A stretch of 64,000 bases of DNA from assembly GCA_024167805.1 (NCBI GenBank), contig CP099988.1:1-64000 (forward strand). Reading direction: 5' to 3'. The DNA is from Methanobacterium sp. ERen5 (GTDB lineage Archaea > Methanobacteriota > Methanobacteria > Methanobacteriales > Methanobacteriaceae). The stretch's first letter is position 1; each line of letters begins with the position of its first letter. The position numbers and the translations under genes are program-made. The notes beneath the pieces were generated by a model that was given only the letters and a program-made list of their open reading frames with translations, did not search any database and was not told the origin of the DNA. Below are positions 17,634-25,817 of this stretch, piece by piece.

Positions 17634-19035
17634 CAGTTGAATCAGATGTTGGTTGAGCTACCATGTCTGATAACATTTTTCCATTGAAGAAATATTCTTT
17701 ACTGAACCATTCATTGAGATTATCTGTATCTACCCATTCATAGATGTTATTAAGTTGTTTAATGTAATTTTCATGGGTTAAACCTGCATTATTAAATAGA
17801 CTGATTACAAGTTGTGCTCTGGCAATCTTGAACTCTTCAAATTCAGGAACATCAATACTGATGTCAAGAGTTTCATCATAAACAAAAAATAAGTAATCAC
17901 TAAGAAGCTGTTCAAAGTCTTGTTGAGAAGAATCTAAACTTTTAAGATAAATAGTCCATATAGCAACTGTCTTCTGACTGTTCATAGATTCCTTGACACT
18001 AGAATCCATTAAACGTTCCTGTGGTATTTTTGCCCTACGGTATATCTCAGTTTTGTATTTATCTAACTTTTTAAGAACATAATCTTGATTGTTATTAGTT
18101 AAATTAATGTAATTAATAGCCATAGGGTCATCAGTTTCTTCATAGAAGAAAGAATTTCCAAATCCCGCTTTTCCTATCTCAGTCTTTAATGTTTCCACAT
18201 TAGCAGGTAACGGTGGTGCTGTAACTGGATCCGGGTCATCTTCAGGTAGATTGTCAGGATCATATTCAACCTCTTTAAAAGGTCTATTAACCTTTAAAGA
18301 CTGTACACCAGTCTTATTAATATATACAATACCTGATGTTTGATTTCCATTATTGAATGTTTTAGTATCACATTCTTTCACGGCCATTTCGCTTAATATG
18401 TCCTGTACTAACTGAAAATAGAACGGTTTGTCATAAAAATCATTGAACTGTCCACTTCCATACCAAAGCATCTGTCCTAATTCAAATCCTTTATTTGCTG
18501 TTATGAAGTTGTCAGGATAAGCAAAGTTGAATAGTCTATTGTAACCAACTACTTTGTTAGTATAATCCTTTACTTCAACCAGAGGATATTCAATACCCTC
18601 TTTATCTTTAACTAAGATAATTTCAAGTAAGGTCTGAGGAACATGATCCACCTTTACATTATTTTCATCAATAACTAATATTTCACCTGCACCTGCACCA
18701 AACAGAGCATAATCAGCAATAATCAAACTAAATTCCGTTTTATTATTGTTCAATAAAGTTTCATAGAACTCTAATATGTCATGTTGTAATTCAGATTCAA
18801 TATGTATAAAATTGCTCTTAATCAGATCCTCTTGTTTGATATCAACAACATTAGCTATTGCCTCATTGTTATCATAATAAAGTTCAGCAGTTTTGGACTG
18901 AATAGGACGTTTAACATAGGTACCGCTCTTCTTATAGTTGAGTCGTTCCGTTGCATCCTTTGACAATTCAGCACTAATTGTACTAACTGCATTATTAATT
19001 ACTACATTCTTTGAATTGCCTAGATAAACTACCAT
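17593..19035 (-). CDS. Portal protein
   Basis: 480 residues, the usual portal size. It contains the portal-family segment LFGAGAGEILVIDENN near residue 110, a conserved SGIVYINKTG region, and a helical crown with an IYRRAKIPQERLM motif, matching the 'R-x-x-x-I-P-x-x-x-L' signature of portals. The last residues (GGMFDFNING) overlap the Mu F-like gene. It forms the dodecameric DNA gate on the capsid. Terminase large lies 7 bp upstream. Confidence 0.87.
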   Translation of the reverse strand: MVVYLGNSKNVVINNAVSTISAELSKDATERLNYKKSGTYVKRPIQSKTAELYYDNNEAIANVVDIKQEDLIKSNFIHIESELQHDILEFYETLLNNNKTEFSLIIADYALFGAGAGEILVIDENNVKVDHVPQTLLEIILVKDKEGIEYPLVEVKDYTNKVVGYNRLFNFAYPDNFITANKGFELGQMLWYGSGQFNDFYDKPFYFQLVQDILSEMAVKECDTKTFNNGNQTSGIVYINKTGVQSLKVNRPFKEVEYDPDNLPEDDPDPVTAPPLPANVETLKTEIGKAGFGNSFFYEETDDPMAINYINLTNNNQDYVLKKLDKYKTEIYRRAKIPQERLMDSSVKESMNSQKTVAIWTIYLKSLDSSQQDFEQLLSDYLFFVYDETLDISIDVPEFEEFKIARAQLVISLFNNAGLTHENYIKQLNNIYEWVDTDNLNEWFSKEYFFNGKMLSDMVAQPTSDSTDAAGGMFDFNING

Positions 19036-19042
19036 GATGATC

Positions 19043-20440
19043 CTATCCTGTTATTTTTACTTTCCTTAGATAATTAAAGCCCTGACTAAGTGTATCAAGA
19101 ATGTTGGGAGATATTGGCATTACTGGAGCCAATCGACTAATCTCTTCCTTCAATAAATCAAAATAAGATTGTTGATAACTTGATTCAGTATAAATCTTTT
19201 TTGTTAATAATTCATTAAACAAAACAAATCCTTGTCCAATCTCTCGTATAAGGGGGCGTGCTCTGTTAAACTTGCTACCTGCAGGTCTGAGTGGAATTAC
19301 AGTAATACCCATTTGATTGAAGAATTGTTTCCAATACCTTTCTGTTGATAACCATGAACCAGGTTCTATTTCAAGTAGAACTGCAGATGGATACACTCCC
19401 CTAGCATGATCCTCTTGAATATGATTTTCTGTAAGAATTTCAACTGATGTACCAACTGTCTGAGATATGTTGTCCACCATAATCTGATTGGTCTTCAGGT
19501 CAAGTGTTAATGTAGAAATAGCAAATTTATCTTTACCTTTACCTGCAAGGTCAATACTCAATATAGAAGCTGAACGATTCTTAATTGGAGGTTTTAAATA
19601 TTTTTTAAGTGTATTAATATCAATTAAACTACCTTTAGTGTAAACATAATGCCAGTTACCTTCTTTCTGACTTTGTTTATCAATCTCATCCATATCTGCA
19701 AAACTTGCCTCATATTCTTTCTTGGGAATATAAGGGTTAGTTTTCCATCCCATTGGAACATAAACATGCTTACCATCAACATATTCATTTAAAAATCGTT
19801 TACTGCTTTCATTTAAAGCAAATGTTTTAGGGTCGTATTCAGGGTTTCCAAAATTAATAATAGCTTTTGGGAATCGTGATTCAGTATTCTGTCTTAAACT
19901 CCTACCTTGAAATGTTAAGATTTGTCTCTCTATTTCAGGGGCTTCATCGTTACAGATCTGTTGATAAGTTTTGGAACGTGTTTTCTCTTTTTTCTTAATA
20001 TGGTCAAATGCTCTAAAATCAAGCAACGCTCCTTCTTTACTCTTAATTGATGGGGGAGATTGTTTAATTCTTAATCTATCTTTTTTATCAAGTAGTTCAT
20101 TCCATTCACCAATATAACCAAATATTGAGTCAACACTTTCAGCCGTTAAGTCATCATAATTCTTCCTAGTATCTAAACCTTTGAATCCTTTAATATGCAT
20201 AAATCGTAATGATATTACAGCCCCAATTAAAGTTTTACCACCATAAGCCTCCCCACCAATTAAGATACGATGATAATCATTAGGAATGGGACGATTCAAA
20301 TATATGAGTGACTTTAATTGTTGAGGATAACCAAGTACTCCTTCTTTAATCTTCTCAGGAATATAAGGATTCTGAACCAATGTCAGGTCCACCATATCCC
20401 GATCATACTGAGTAATAGGTCCAAGATGTAGATCTGCCAT
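19043..20440 (-). CDS. terL: Terminase large subunit
   Basis: 465 residues. The ATPase half has a Walker A-type motif GGEAYGGKTLIG at about residue 62 and a Walker B-like stretch ending in ICNDEAPEIE. The nuclease half begins with ASILSIDLAGKGKDKFAIST, whose Asp is the first metal ligand of the RNase H-like domain; AVLLEIEPGSW supplies the next acidic residue. It packages DNA using the portal. GGGGG lies just before the ATG. It starts 14 bp after the small subunit. Confidence 0.92.
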   Translation of the reverse strand: MADLHLGPITQYDRDMVDLTLVQNPYIPEKIKEGVLGYPQQLKSLIYLNRPIPNDYHRILIGGEAYGGKTLIGAVISLRFMHIKGFKGLDTRKNYDDLTAESVDSIFGYIGEWNELLDKKDRLRIKQSPPSIKSKEGALLDFRAFDHIKKKEKTRSKTYQQICNDEAPEIERQILTFQGRSLRQNTESRFPKAIINFGNPEYDPKTFALNESSKRFLNEYVDGKHVYVPMGWKTNPYIPKKEYEASFADMDEIDKQSQKEGNWHYVYTKGSLIDINTLKKYLKPPIKNRSASILSIDLAGKGKDKFAISTLTLDLKTNQIMVDNISQTVGTSVEILTENHIQEDHARGVYPSAVLLEIEPGSWLSTERYWKQFFNQMGITVIPLRPAGSKFNRARPLIREIGQGFVLFNELLTKKIYTESSYQQSYFDLLKEEISRLAPVMPISPNILDTLSQGFNYLRKVKITG

Positions 20441-20454
20441 TTAGAACCCCCTAA

Positions 20455-21075
20455 TTATTCAGGGTTTCCATCTTCATCCTGTTCCAAGTCACCCAGAGCA
20501 TTATCCATTATACTATTAAATTTATCATGATACTTACTAGCTGCACCCTCAATTTTCTGTATATCAGAAGGTTCACCTGCAGCAAGTTTAGCAACCTTTT
20601 GAGCAGACTCTAAAGATTTACCCAAATTCATTAAACGATAAGCAGCATTAGAAGGAACACCATAAACTGGATTACCGTCTTTAGTAGAGTACAAATAACA
20701 GTTACCATCAATAATTCTAGTAACTTCTAAGTCCACAGCTACTCTCAATCTTGAAGCAGAACTATTATAAGCAATATCATTAATTACAAGTTCCTCAGCC
20801 TCAGCTTCACACGCAGATTCATCTTCACATTTTCCCATATTTTTCTTTATTTCTAAGGATTTTCTGTGAACATAAATCTTCCATTTTTTACGTTCTTCCC
20901 TCCAATCCCAATCTTTGGCAATTTGTCTTAAAGCATCATAGCTTATATTATAATACTTTGCTGATTTTTTTAGGGTAGGCCATACCTTTGTTCCTTCGTT
21001 GTCTTTGTATCCTTGAATCATTCCCTTTTTTATTTCATCTTGTAGGTCTTGGGAAATGGTGCTTTTGGTGGTCAT
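20455..21075 (-). CDS. terS: Terminase small subunit
   Basis: 206 residues. The N-terminal 60 residues have the winged helix-turn-helix pattern of small terminases: WPTLKKSAKYYNISYDALRQ then DWDWREERKKW. A central helical segment is rich in Ala/Glu (ESACEAEAEELVIND) and probably oligomerises. It recognises the packaging site and recruits TerL. It is the first gene of the packaging module, with TGTGAGGATACA before the ATG. Confidence 0.85.
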   Translation of the reverse strand: MTTKSTISQDLQDEIKKGMIQGYKDNEGTKVWPTLKKSAKYYNISYDALRQIAKDWDWREERKKWKIYVHRKSLEIKKNMGKCEDESACEAEAEELVINDIAYNSSASRLRVAVDLEVTRIIDGNCYLYSTKDGNPVYGVPSNAAYRLMNLGKSLESAQKVAKLAAGEPSDIQKIEGAASKYHDKFNSIMDNALGDLEQDEDGNPE

Positions 21076-21089
21076 TGTATCCTCACATT

Positions 21090-21221
21090 TTAATTTTTTT
21101 GTGAATTTTTTGTGAATTTGTGTTGAAGATAATCACGTGCTATTTCATGTTCCTTTTTGGTCGGAACAGATCCCTGGTAAAACCATGAATGTTTGAGATA
21201 TGGGTTGTAAATAGTGGAGAT
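21090..21221 (-). CDS. Small reading frame without AUG start, upstream of terS
   Basis: 43 codons open between a stop and TAA at 21090, with YLKHSWFYQGSVPTKKEHE in the middle. No ATG/GTG/TTG is in frame. A GAAGG stretch lies about 7 nt before an ATC codon at 21221. It may be a gene with an unusual start, a fragment of a longer gene broken by a missing base, or not coding. Low confidence; included because two clearer cases of the same pattern occur elsewhere. Confidence 0.3.
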   Translation of the reverse strand: MSTIYNPYLKHSWFYQGSVPTKKEHEIARDYLQHKFTKNSQKN

Positions 21222-21250
21222 AGTATTACCTTCTTAAATTAAGATAATAT

Positions 21251-21504
21251 TTATAAAAAAGTATAAAATTCAACTAATTTCATGAAAATAAGCCCTAAAA
21301 ATCCAACTAAACCAGTTGCCAGGGCACCATAAATAATATATTTTAATTTAAGAAAATTGTCATTTTTTTTGATTTGTCTTCTTTCAAAGCTTTTTCAGCT
21401 GTAATGTACTCTAAGATCTTATCTATCTTCTTTTCCATTCCATCTAACCTTTCATCCATATATTTATGGATTAAACAAACTCCTGGCTGTTGTTTTGGTG
21501 GCAT
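21251..21504 (-). CDS. XhlA-like membrane-associated lysis protein (frameshifted in an A run)
   Basis: Two frames join to one product of about 84 residues: a coiled N-terminus (HKYMDERLDGMEKKIDKI, then AEKALKEDK) and a C-terminal membrane segment (IIYGALATGLVGFLGLIF). This layout is that of haemolysin XhlA-type proteins, found with holins in phage lysis modules. The break is at the eight-T (minus-strand A) run at 21363-21370; one added base gives a continuous frame and the total length of 254 bp is one short of a multiple of three. Not detected by start-stop gene calling. It lies 34 bp downstream of the holin-like gene. Confidence 0.65.
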
Positions 21505-21538
21505 TTAAACCAGTCCTTAAAAAATAAAAGGAGGAAAG

Positions 21539-21751
21539 TTATTCGTATTCCTGTTTGGAATCGCCTGAAATTTCATTAGATAATTTATCCATAAATTCTG
21601 GATATTTCACATCTAATATTGCAATTCCCAATATAACGCTTGCAATAACTATTTGACTTATTAAATCAGGAGTCAGTGTTTTTGCTACAACTATTCCACT
21701 TACTCCTAATGCTATGTCAGATACTACTGTTGTTAGTACTCCCTTATTCAT
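21539..21751 (-). CDS. Holin-like small membrane protein
   Basis: 70 residues. Two hydrophobic segments (VVSDIALGVSGIVVAK and ISQIVIASVILGIAILDV) are separated by a short polar loop, then an acidic, charged C-terminal tail. This is the pattern of small phage holins. It lies with the XhlA-like gene just upstream of the packaging genes. A GGGAGGCGG ribosome-binding site precedes the ATG by 5 nt. No lysis enzyme is adjacent; the only candidate pseudomurein peptidase is in the baseplate cluster. Confidence 0.68.
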   Translation of the reverse strand: MNKGVLTTVVSDIALGVSGIVVAKTLTPDLISQIVIASVILGIAILDVKYPEFMDKLSNEISGDSKQEYE

Positions 21752-21805
21752 AATTACCGCCTCCCAACGATTTAAACCAAATATGATAAAATAAAAATTA
21801 ATATT

Positions 21806-21896
21806 TGTGAGGCTGCATAGTTCTCCATCACCAAAAAAGAAGTTCTGCAGCCTCGGAGGTATTTAATATGGTAGAAATTCCCGAATTTGCCTCACA
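21806..21896. promoter_or_regulatory. Nested inverted repeats upstream of the late/lysis genes
   Basis: GAGGCTGCA (21809-21817) is the exact reverse complement of TGCAGCCTC (21846-21854), and TGTGAGGC (21806-21813) is the exact reverse complement of GCCTCACA (21889-21896). The first arm is shared, so the two pairings exclude each other. On the plus strand a GGAGGT sequence (21855-21860) abuts the inner hairpin. The element lies in the 225-bp gap between the TFB-like and holin-like genes, so it may be a late-promoter operator or an RNA switch. Confidence 0.5.
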
Positions 21897-21903
21897 GCAT
21901 TAA
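21868..21903 (+). CDS. Possible 11-residue peptide frame
   Basis: ATG at 21868 preceded by a perfect GGAGGT with 7-nt spacing; the frame reads MVEIPEFASQH then TAA. It overlaps the nested inverted repeats. The strong start signal is the only evidence for expression, and no downstream plus-strand gene exists that it could lead. Low confidence. Confidence 0.2.
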   Translation: MVEIPEFASQH

Positions 21904-21976
21904 GACAACAATATAGTATGTTATCTTACCAGAACAGTGCAACTTACAAAATATTAGTAAAATAGTTATTAAATGG

Positions 21977-22690
21977 TTATATGCCTAGTCGCTTAAGATT
22001 ACGCTCAATTACGTCATAATTAGATTTATTAAGTCCTACAAATTTAAAAGCAGATTTATTATATTGCAGTTCTCTACCTCGTCCATCTTGTTTGAGGATG
22101 TACCTGCAAATTCCTGCAATAATGGTTTTTGAATCAACCCGACTATGAATCATGTGTAATGAATGCTTGTCAATTATTTCTTTTACCTTGTCTTTCTGAA
22201 TTTTTGTCATCATAAGCTGAGAACTGATAGTGCCCAGAGTAATTATATGCTGTGATTTTCTCCAGTCAATCATTGGAGTTCTAACCCTTGGAACTTTTTT
22301 CTTTCGAGATTTGAAGAATCTTATCTCATCATCAGTATATCCTGTATCCTTGCTGCTTCTAAGTTTTTCAGAGCTTTGTTGTTGTTTTATGTCAGTATCA
22401 TGAAGTAAAATTACTTTTTTATTAGTTACTCCACATTCACAGACACGTTCTGCATGGTGTCTGTCCAGGGCAACTAATGGATATCCACATTCTAGACAGG
22501 TTCCATATTCATTTACTTCAACTTTTTGTATTTCTCCAGTTTCAGGATCCTTTCGTGTTTCTATTTCACTTTCAATTATAGGTCGTTCATGCTTACTTTG
22601 GGGTAATCTAAATTCTTTTTCTTTAAATAGTTCGTTATAAATTTCTATACCTTCTGTTTTATCAGACAAGTTCATAGCCTCCGCTAACAT
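21977..22690 (-). CDS. TFB-like zinc-ribbon protein, candidate late-gene transcription factor
   Basis: 237 residues. Around residue 64 a TFIIB-type zinc ribbon is visible: CLECGYPLVALDRHH then VCECG. The C-terminal part ends in a cyclin-like helix set (SRVDSKTIIAGICRYIL, then FVGLNKSNYDVIERNL), as in the DNA-contacting repeats of archaeal TFB. It is shorter than a host TFB (about 300 residues) and would hold at most one complete cyclin repeat. It sits right before the lysis and packaging genes on the same strand, so it may redirect host RNA polymerase to late promoters. Start uncertain: a TTG at about 22,669 with GGAGG 8 nt upstream is a good alternative. Confidence 0.65.
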   Translation of the reverse strand: MLAEAMNLSDKTEGIEIYNELFKEKEFRLPQSKHERPIIESEIETRKDPETGEIQKVEVNEYGTCLECGYPLVALDRHHAERVCECGVTNKKVILLHDTDIKQQQSSEKLRSSKDTGYTDDEIRFFKSRKKKVPRVRTPMIDWRKSQHIITLGTISSQLMMTKIQKDKVKEIIDKHSLHMIHSRVDSKTIIAGICRYILKQDGRGRELQYNKSAFKFVGLNKSNYDVIERNLKRLGI

Positions 22691-22748
22691 AGATTTTAAT
22701 TCGGTACTTACAAAACTAAAAAAAAATTTAAAAAAAATATAAAATTAA

Positions 22749-23306
22749 TTATTCTACTTTAATCGAATTTGCTATACTCTGAAATTGAGGATAGTATTTA
22801 CTAAAATCTGCTTCTGGAGCTCCAAATCTTAGAATATATGCTGACTGCCCCTGCTTACCTGTTAGAACATAATAATATTTGTATAACACATTTGTTACAG
22901 GATCTGGTGTTGTGTAAATTACTTCAACAATAGTTAAATTATTGACTTTTCTACTTGTTTGGCTTATTACATTAGTGTTATTTCCATTTGCCCCTGTTTT
23001 CCATGATGCTGTGGCTAAATTCCCTAGTGTGGTAATGTTATATGATTTAAGCAGCGGTTCTTTTGTTAAATTAATATATAATATTCCTGCTGTGACATTT
23101 CCATTTCCTAATGTCCCTATGGTATCATTTTGTGAGTTGTCTCCAGAGGTCCAGGTTATTGTTGCATTGTCTGACCAGTTCCCAGGGTATTGGAATGTTA
23201 GTCCTGAGTTGTTAAATGTTTTATTTTGTATTGTGTTATTTGTGCAGCCTGAAACTGCTACGATTAGTATTGAAAACAAGATTAATATGCTGATATATCG
23301 TTTCAT
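22749..23306 (-). CDS. PsbP-like lipoprotein (moron candidate)
   Basis: 185 residues. Signal peptide with lipobox ending SGC at about residue 21 (SILIVAVSGC), so it is probably lipid-anchored outside the cell. The rest follows the PsbP-related pattern common in methanogen lipoproteins: GLTFQYPGNWSD near the start and FSKYYPQFQSIANSIKVE at the end, with many N-x-S/T sequons. A surface lipoprotein has no structural role in virions, so lysogenic expression, for example superinfection immunity, is likely; this is inference. GGGGGAAAATA precedes the ATG. Confidence 0.75.
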   Translation of the reverse strand: MKRYISILILFSILIVAVSGCTNNTIQNKTFNNSGLTFQYPGNWSDNATITWTSGDNSQNDTIGTLGNGNVTAGILYINLTKEPLLKSYNITTLGNLATASWKTGANGNNTNVISQTSRKVNNLTIVEVIYTTPDPVTNVLYKYYYVLTGKQGQSAYILRFGAPEADFSKYYPQFQSIANSIKVE

Positions 23307-23372
23307 TATTTTCCCCCAATATTAATTATTCTTTATTTTAATGGGAGTAATACATAAAACTTCTGAAAAAAT

Positions 23373-23633
23373 TTAAACCAAATTTAAGGTTAAAACCTCA
23401 TGGAATTTCCCAAGAATATTTTTATAATCTTTTTCAGTCATGAGACATTCCCAAATATTGCTATCTTTTCCAGTTTGCCAGTCATGTTTTTGAACTGTTA
23501 AAAGAGCATATTTTTCGCCATCAACATCCATTAAGTCTATTTTAAAAGATTCACCTTCAATAAATTCTTTGTTACCATTTTCTATTTTATCACAAATTTC
23601 TTGTGAGACCCCTTTCATTACTTTATCTCTCAT
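23373..23633 (-). CDS. Hypothetical small virus protein
   Basis: 86 residues, mixed alpha/beta, with FKIDLMDVDGEKYALLTVQKH in the middle. No recognised domain. It has GAGGGAATTTGA before the ATG, and its start follows the next upstream stop without a gap, so it is part of the early operon. Confidence 0.6.
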   Translation of the reverse strand: MRDKVMKGVSQEICDKIENGNKEFIEGESFKIDLMDVDGEKYALLTVQKHDWQTGKDSNIWECLMTEKDYKNILGKFHEVLTLNLV

Positions 23634-23864
23634 TCAAATTCCCTCCAATACTTTTAAAAAACTGTTCCAACAATTTAGAAACATTTTAGTTGAGATATAT
23701 CCCATAGAATCCTCTGGATAATATTTTAATTCATGCTCTAATCGTTTAATATTCTTTTTAGTCCATGATATTAGTTCAGATTTAATTTTACTTAGATGAT
23801 ACAATCCATTTAATATAAAAGTAGGATAATTAGTTTCCATATCATAAGGAAATACTAATGTCAT
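23634..23864 (-). CDS. Hypothetical small virus protein
   Basis: 76 residues, helical, with LYHLSKIKSELISWTKK and ending VLEGI. No domain recognised. GAAGGTGATTGA lies before the ATG. Co-translated with its neighbours (1-bp spacing on either side). Confidence 0.58.
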   Translation of the reverse strand: MTLVFPYDMETNYPTFILNGLYHLSKIKSELISWTKKNIKRLEHELKYYPEDSMGYISTKMFLNCWNSFLKVLEGI

Positions 23865-24011
23865 TCAATCACCTTCAAAGCATTCTTGTACCTCAGAATC
23901 ACTGGCTAATTCTGCCATTATATTAGCTTCTGTATCAGTAAGTTCGGATACATTAACAGCCAAAAATTTCCTATATAACAAAACTTTGGCTTGTTTTTTA
24001 GTAAAGTACAT
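23865..24011 (-). CDS. Hypothetical small acidic virus protein
   Basis: 48 residues from ATG at 24011, which has AAAGGTGATT directly upstream; longer in-frame starts overlap the previous gene. Contains FTKKQAKVLLYRKFLAV and an acidic C-terminus (ASDSEVQECFEGD). No known domain. Confidence 0.52.
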   Translation of the reverse strand: MYFTKKQAKVLLYRKFLAVNVSELTDTEANIMAELASDSEVQECFEGD

Positions 24012-24012
24012 A

Positions 24013-24198
24013 TTAATCACCTTTATAAAACAAGCAATGTCCATGAGCATATACATCTTTATCCATTACTTTACAGTGGTTATTAAAATCATTCCTTCTC
24101 AGAAAATCAATTTTATTGTGTTTACAAAATTTACAAGACTTATTTATCTTAAAAGACTTAAAAGACAACCAGATTATTAATCGTTCAATTATATTCAT
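24013..24198 (-). CDS. Small Cys/His-containing virus protein
   Basis: 61 residues. A CKFCKHNKIDF motif followed by NDFNNHCKVMDKDVYAHGHC gives C-x2-C and later Cys/His residues, compatible with a small zinc finger. GGAGGTTGGAAA precedes ATG. Overlaps the methylase-like gene by 4 bp. Confidence 0.55.
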   Translation of the reverse strand: MNIIERLIIWLSFKSFKINKSCKFCKHNKIDFLRRNDFNNHCKVMDKDVYAHGHCLFYKGD

Positions 24199-24944
24199 TT
24201 TCCAACCTCCATGAAACTATCCAAAGTAACAACGGTTTCTACAGCCTTGTCTGATTTCACCGTTATTGGAACTTTATAACTATACAATTCAGACATCTGA
24301 GCTTTCCTAACATGTGGTAATGGAATACCTTTGTTTAGGTATTCATTAACCTTCCAAGCCCCATAGAACTCTTGTGTCATGCTATTCATCCAAATAACTT
24401 CACCGTCAATGCCATGAAGTAAAAAATTAGCTATTGTCATGAATACACATGTCTGGTCCAGGTCCATACCAACATGATAACATCCTGGCACTATCCTATT
24501 TGCAGCCATTAAGTTTCGTCCAGATCCACAACAAGGATCATTCACAGATTGACCTGGTTTTAATTTTGCAGCTGTAATTGTCATTTCGGCCATGAGATTA
24601 CAAACGTCGGGTGGTGTGAAAAACTGTCCTTGGGATTGTCTACTCATTTTAGACACTATAACAGCTTCGTAGTAGATACCAAACATATCATACCAATCAG
24701 TATCATTTACTAATTGTTTATCCATTATTTTTATCCATTCTAGATATAAATCCCAGAATAGTTTTATCTCATCTTTAGAATACTTTTTAGACCATTTTAA
24801 ACTAGAATCAACGTTATGGTATAATAAAATATACTCAAGAAAATCATCAAAAATAACAGACCAATCATAAGAATAAGCTAATTTAGAAAAAATAGAATGA
24901 AACCCCTTCAATTCAGAAGGCACATTAACCTCCAATTTAACCAC
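24195..24944 (-). CDS. HsdM-like N6-adenine methyltransferase domain protein, catalytic motif not seen
   Basis: 249 residues. It has the HsdM hallmarks GQFFTPPDVCNLM near residue 107 and SAM-binding motif I in VNDPCCGSGRNLMAA near residue 134, followed by GMDLDQTCVFMTIANFL. The expected N-P-P-Y/F catalytic motif is not seen; the matching region reads IWMNSMTQEF. It may therefore be inactive on DNA, use a variant motif, or act as an anti-restriction decoy. The length is that of HsdM-like proteins in phages, without the specificity subunit. Start uncertain: GTG at 24944, or an internal GTG preceded by GGAGGT. Confidence 0.68.
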   Translation of the reverse strand: MVKLEVNVPSELKGFHSIFSKLAYSYDWSVIFDDFLEYILLYHNVDSSLKWSKKYSKDEIKLFWDLYLEWIKIMDKQLVNDTDWYDMFGIYYEAVIVSKMSRQSQGQFFTPPDVCNLMAEMTITAAKLKPGQSVNDPCCGSGRNLMAANRIVPGCYHVGMDLDQTCVFMTIANFLLHGIDGEVIWMNSMTQEFYGAWKVNEYLNKGIPLPHVRKAQMSELYSYKVPITVKSDKAVETVVTLDSFMEVGK

Positions 24945-25205
24945 CTACCTTTTTTTACAGTTCCTATTACAGCCTGCAGAACAGCCATAACAACCACCAT
25001 CGAGGTATATATCAGATTCTTTAATATGTTCCTCAACGTAACCGCAGTGGCTACATTTTCTTTCAGATATTACCTTAGAATTTCCATTGGTTAATTTTTT
25101 AATGGATTTAATAGTCCAATAAGGAGTAATAGACTTAAAACATTGTGGACACTGTTCGATAGCATATTTATCTGTGATATAATCCACTAATTTAGATTGA
25201 GACAT
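24945..25205 (-). CDS. Small zinc-binding virus protein
   Basis: 86 residues. Two Cys pairs, CPQCFKSI and CSHCGY, form a zinc ribbon; a Cys-rich tail (GGCYGCSAGCNRNC) could bind another metal. GGGGGCTATTAA precedes ATG. It abuts the methylase-like gene. A nucleic-acid-binding accessory role is possible but not shown. Confidence 0.6.
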   Translation of the reverse strand: MSQSKLVDYITDKYAIEQCPQCFKSITPYWTIKSIKKLTNGNSKVISERKCSHCGYVEEHIKESDIYLDGGCYGCSAGCNRNCKKR

Positions 25206-25216
25206 TTAATAGCCCC

Positions 25217-25414
25217 CTAAATTTTACACTCTTTTAATAATTTTTTAGTGTGTTTTAAATCATTTTTAGTATATTTACGTAAAGCACACAGCCCTTCTTG
25301 ATATGCAGTAAATTCTTTAGTTCCAAATTTATACTCTAAAGGTACTGCAATCGTGTCTAACCATTCTAAACGTTTTTCAAGAATTTCCTTTTTATCTAAA
25401 AGATCCTGCATCAT
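25217..25414 (-). CDS. Small coiled-coil virus protein
   Basis: 65 residues, mostly charged helices (LLDKKEILEKRLEWLD at the start, KKLLKECKI at the end). No known domain. Its start overlaps the stop of the zinc-ribbon gene (TAATGATG), indicating coupled translation. Confidence 0.55.
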   Translation of the reverse strand: MMQDLLDKKEILEKRLEWLDTIAVPLEYKFGTKEFTAYQEGLCALRKYTKNDLKHTKKLLKECKI

Positions 25415-25578
25415 TATCTCACCATCCTACCACATTTTAAACATCGTACAGATCCTACTGGTATTGGTGTACCACAGAAATCACAAAGCTCTTCATCTTC
25501 AGGTTCATCAGGCAGAGAAAAAAGTTGACAAACTCTGAGATTTTCCTGGTTAATTATTTGGGTTAACTCGTTGGTCAT
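25414..25578 (-). CDS. Zinc-ribbon miniprotein
   Basis: 54 residues, too short for most gene callers. AGAAGGAGCTTAAATC precedes the ATG at 25578. Two pairs of cysteines (LCDFCGTPIP and CLKCGRMVR) make a rubredoxin-like zinc ribbon. Overlaps the next gene by 1 bp. Confidence 0.62.
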   Translation of the reverse strand: MTNELTQIINQENLRVCQLFSLPDEPEDEELCDFCGTPIPVGSVRCLKCGRMVR

Positions 25579-25592
25579 GATTTAAGCTCCTT

Positions 25593-25817
25593 CTATTCTG
25601 TTTTTTGCGGCGTCAATGCTTTTGGAAGCGTATAAGTATAAAAAGTACTGACAACTTCATCTAATTGAGAATCAACTTCTTCTTTTGAAACCTCTTTAAA
25701 GTATTTGCATTCACAAATCTCCATGTTATTGGCACTAATTACCACATCATCTGTTTGGATGTCCTTTTTACATTCTTGATTATGATAATCCCAAAACTCA
25801 CACCTAAAACAAATCAT
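25593..25817 (-). CDS. Cys-rich small virus protein
   Basis: 74 residues with five cysteines: CFRCEFWDYHNQEC near the start and ICECKYF in the middle, so a metal site is likely. The C-terminal part is acidic then Thr/Tyr-rich. GGGGGAAAATC precedes ATG; overlaps its upstream neighbour by 4 bp. Confidence 0.57.
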   Translation of the reverse strand: MICFRCEFWDYHNQECKKDIQTDDVVISANNMEICECKYFKEVSKEEVDSQLDEVVSTFYTYTLPKALTPQKTE

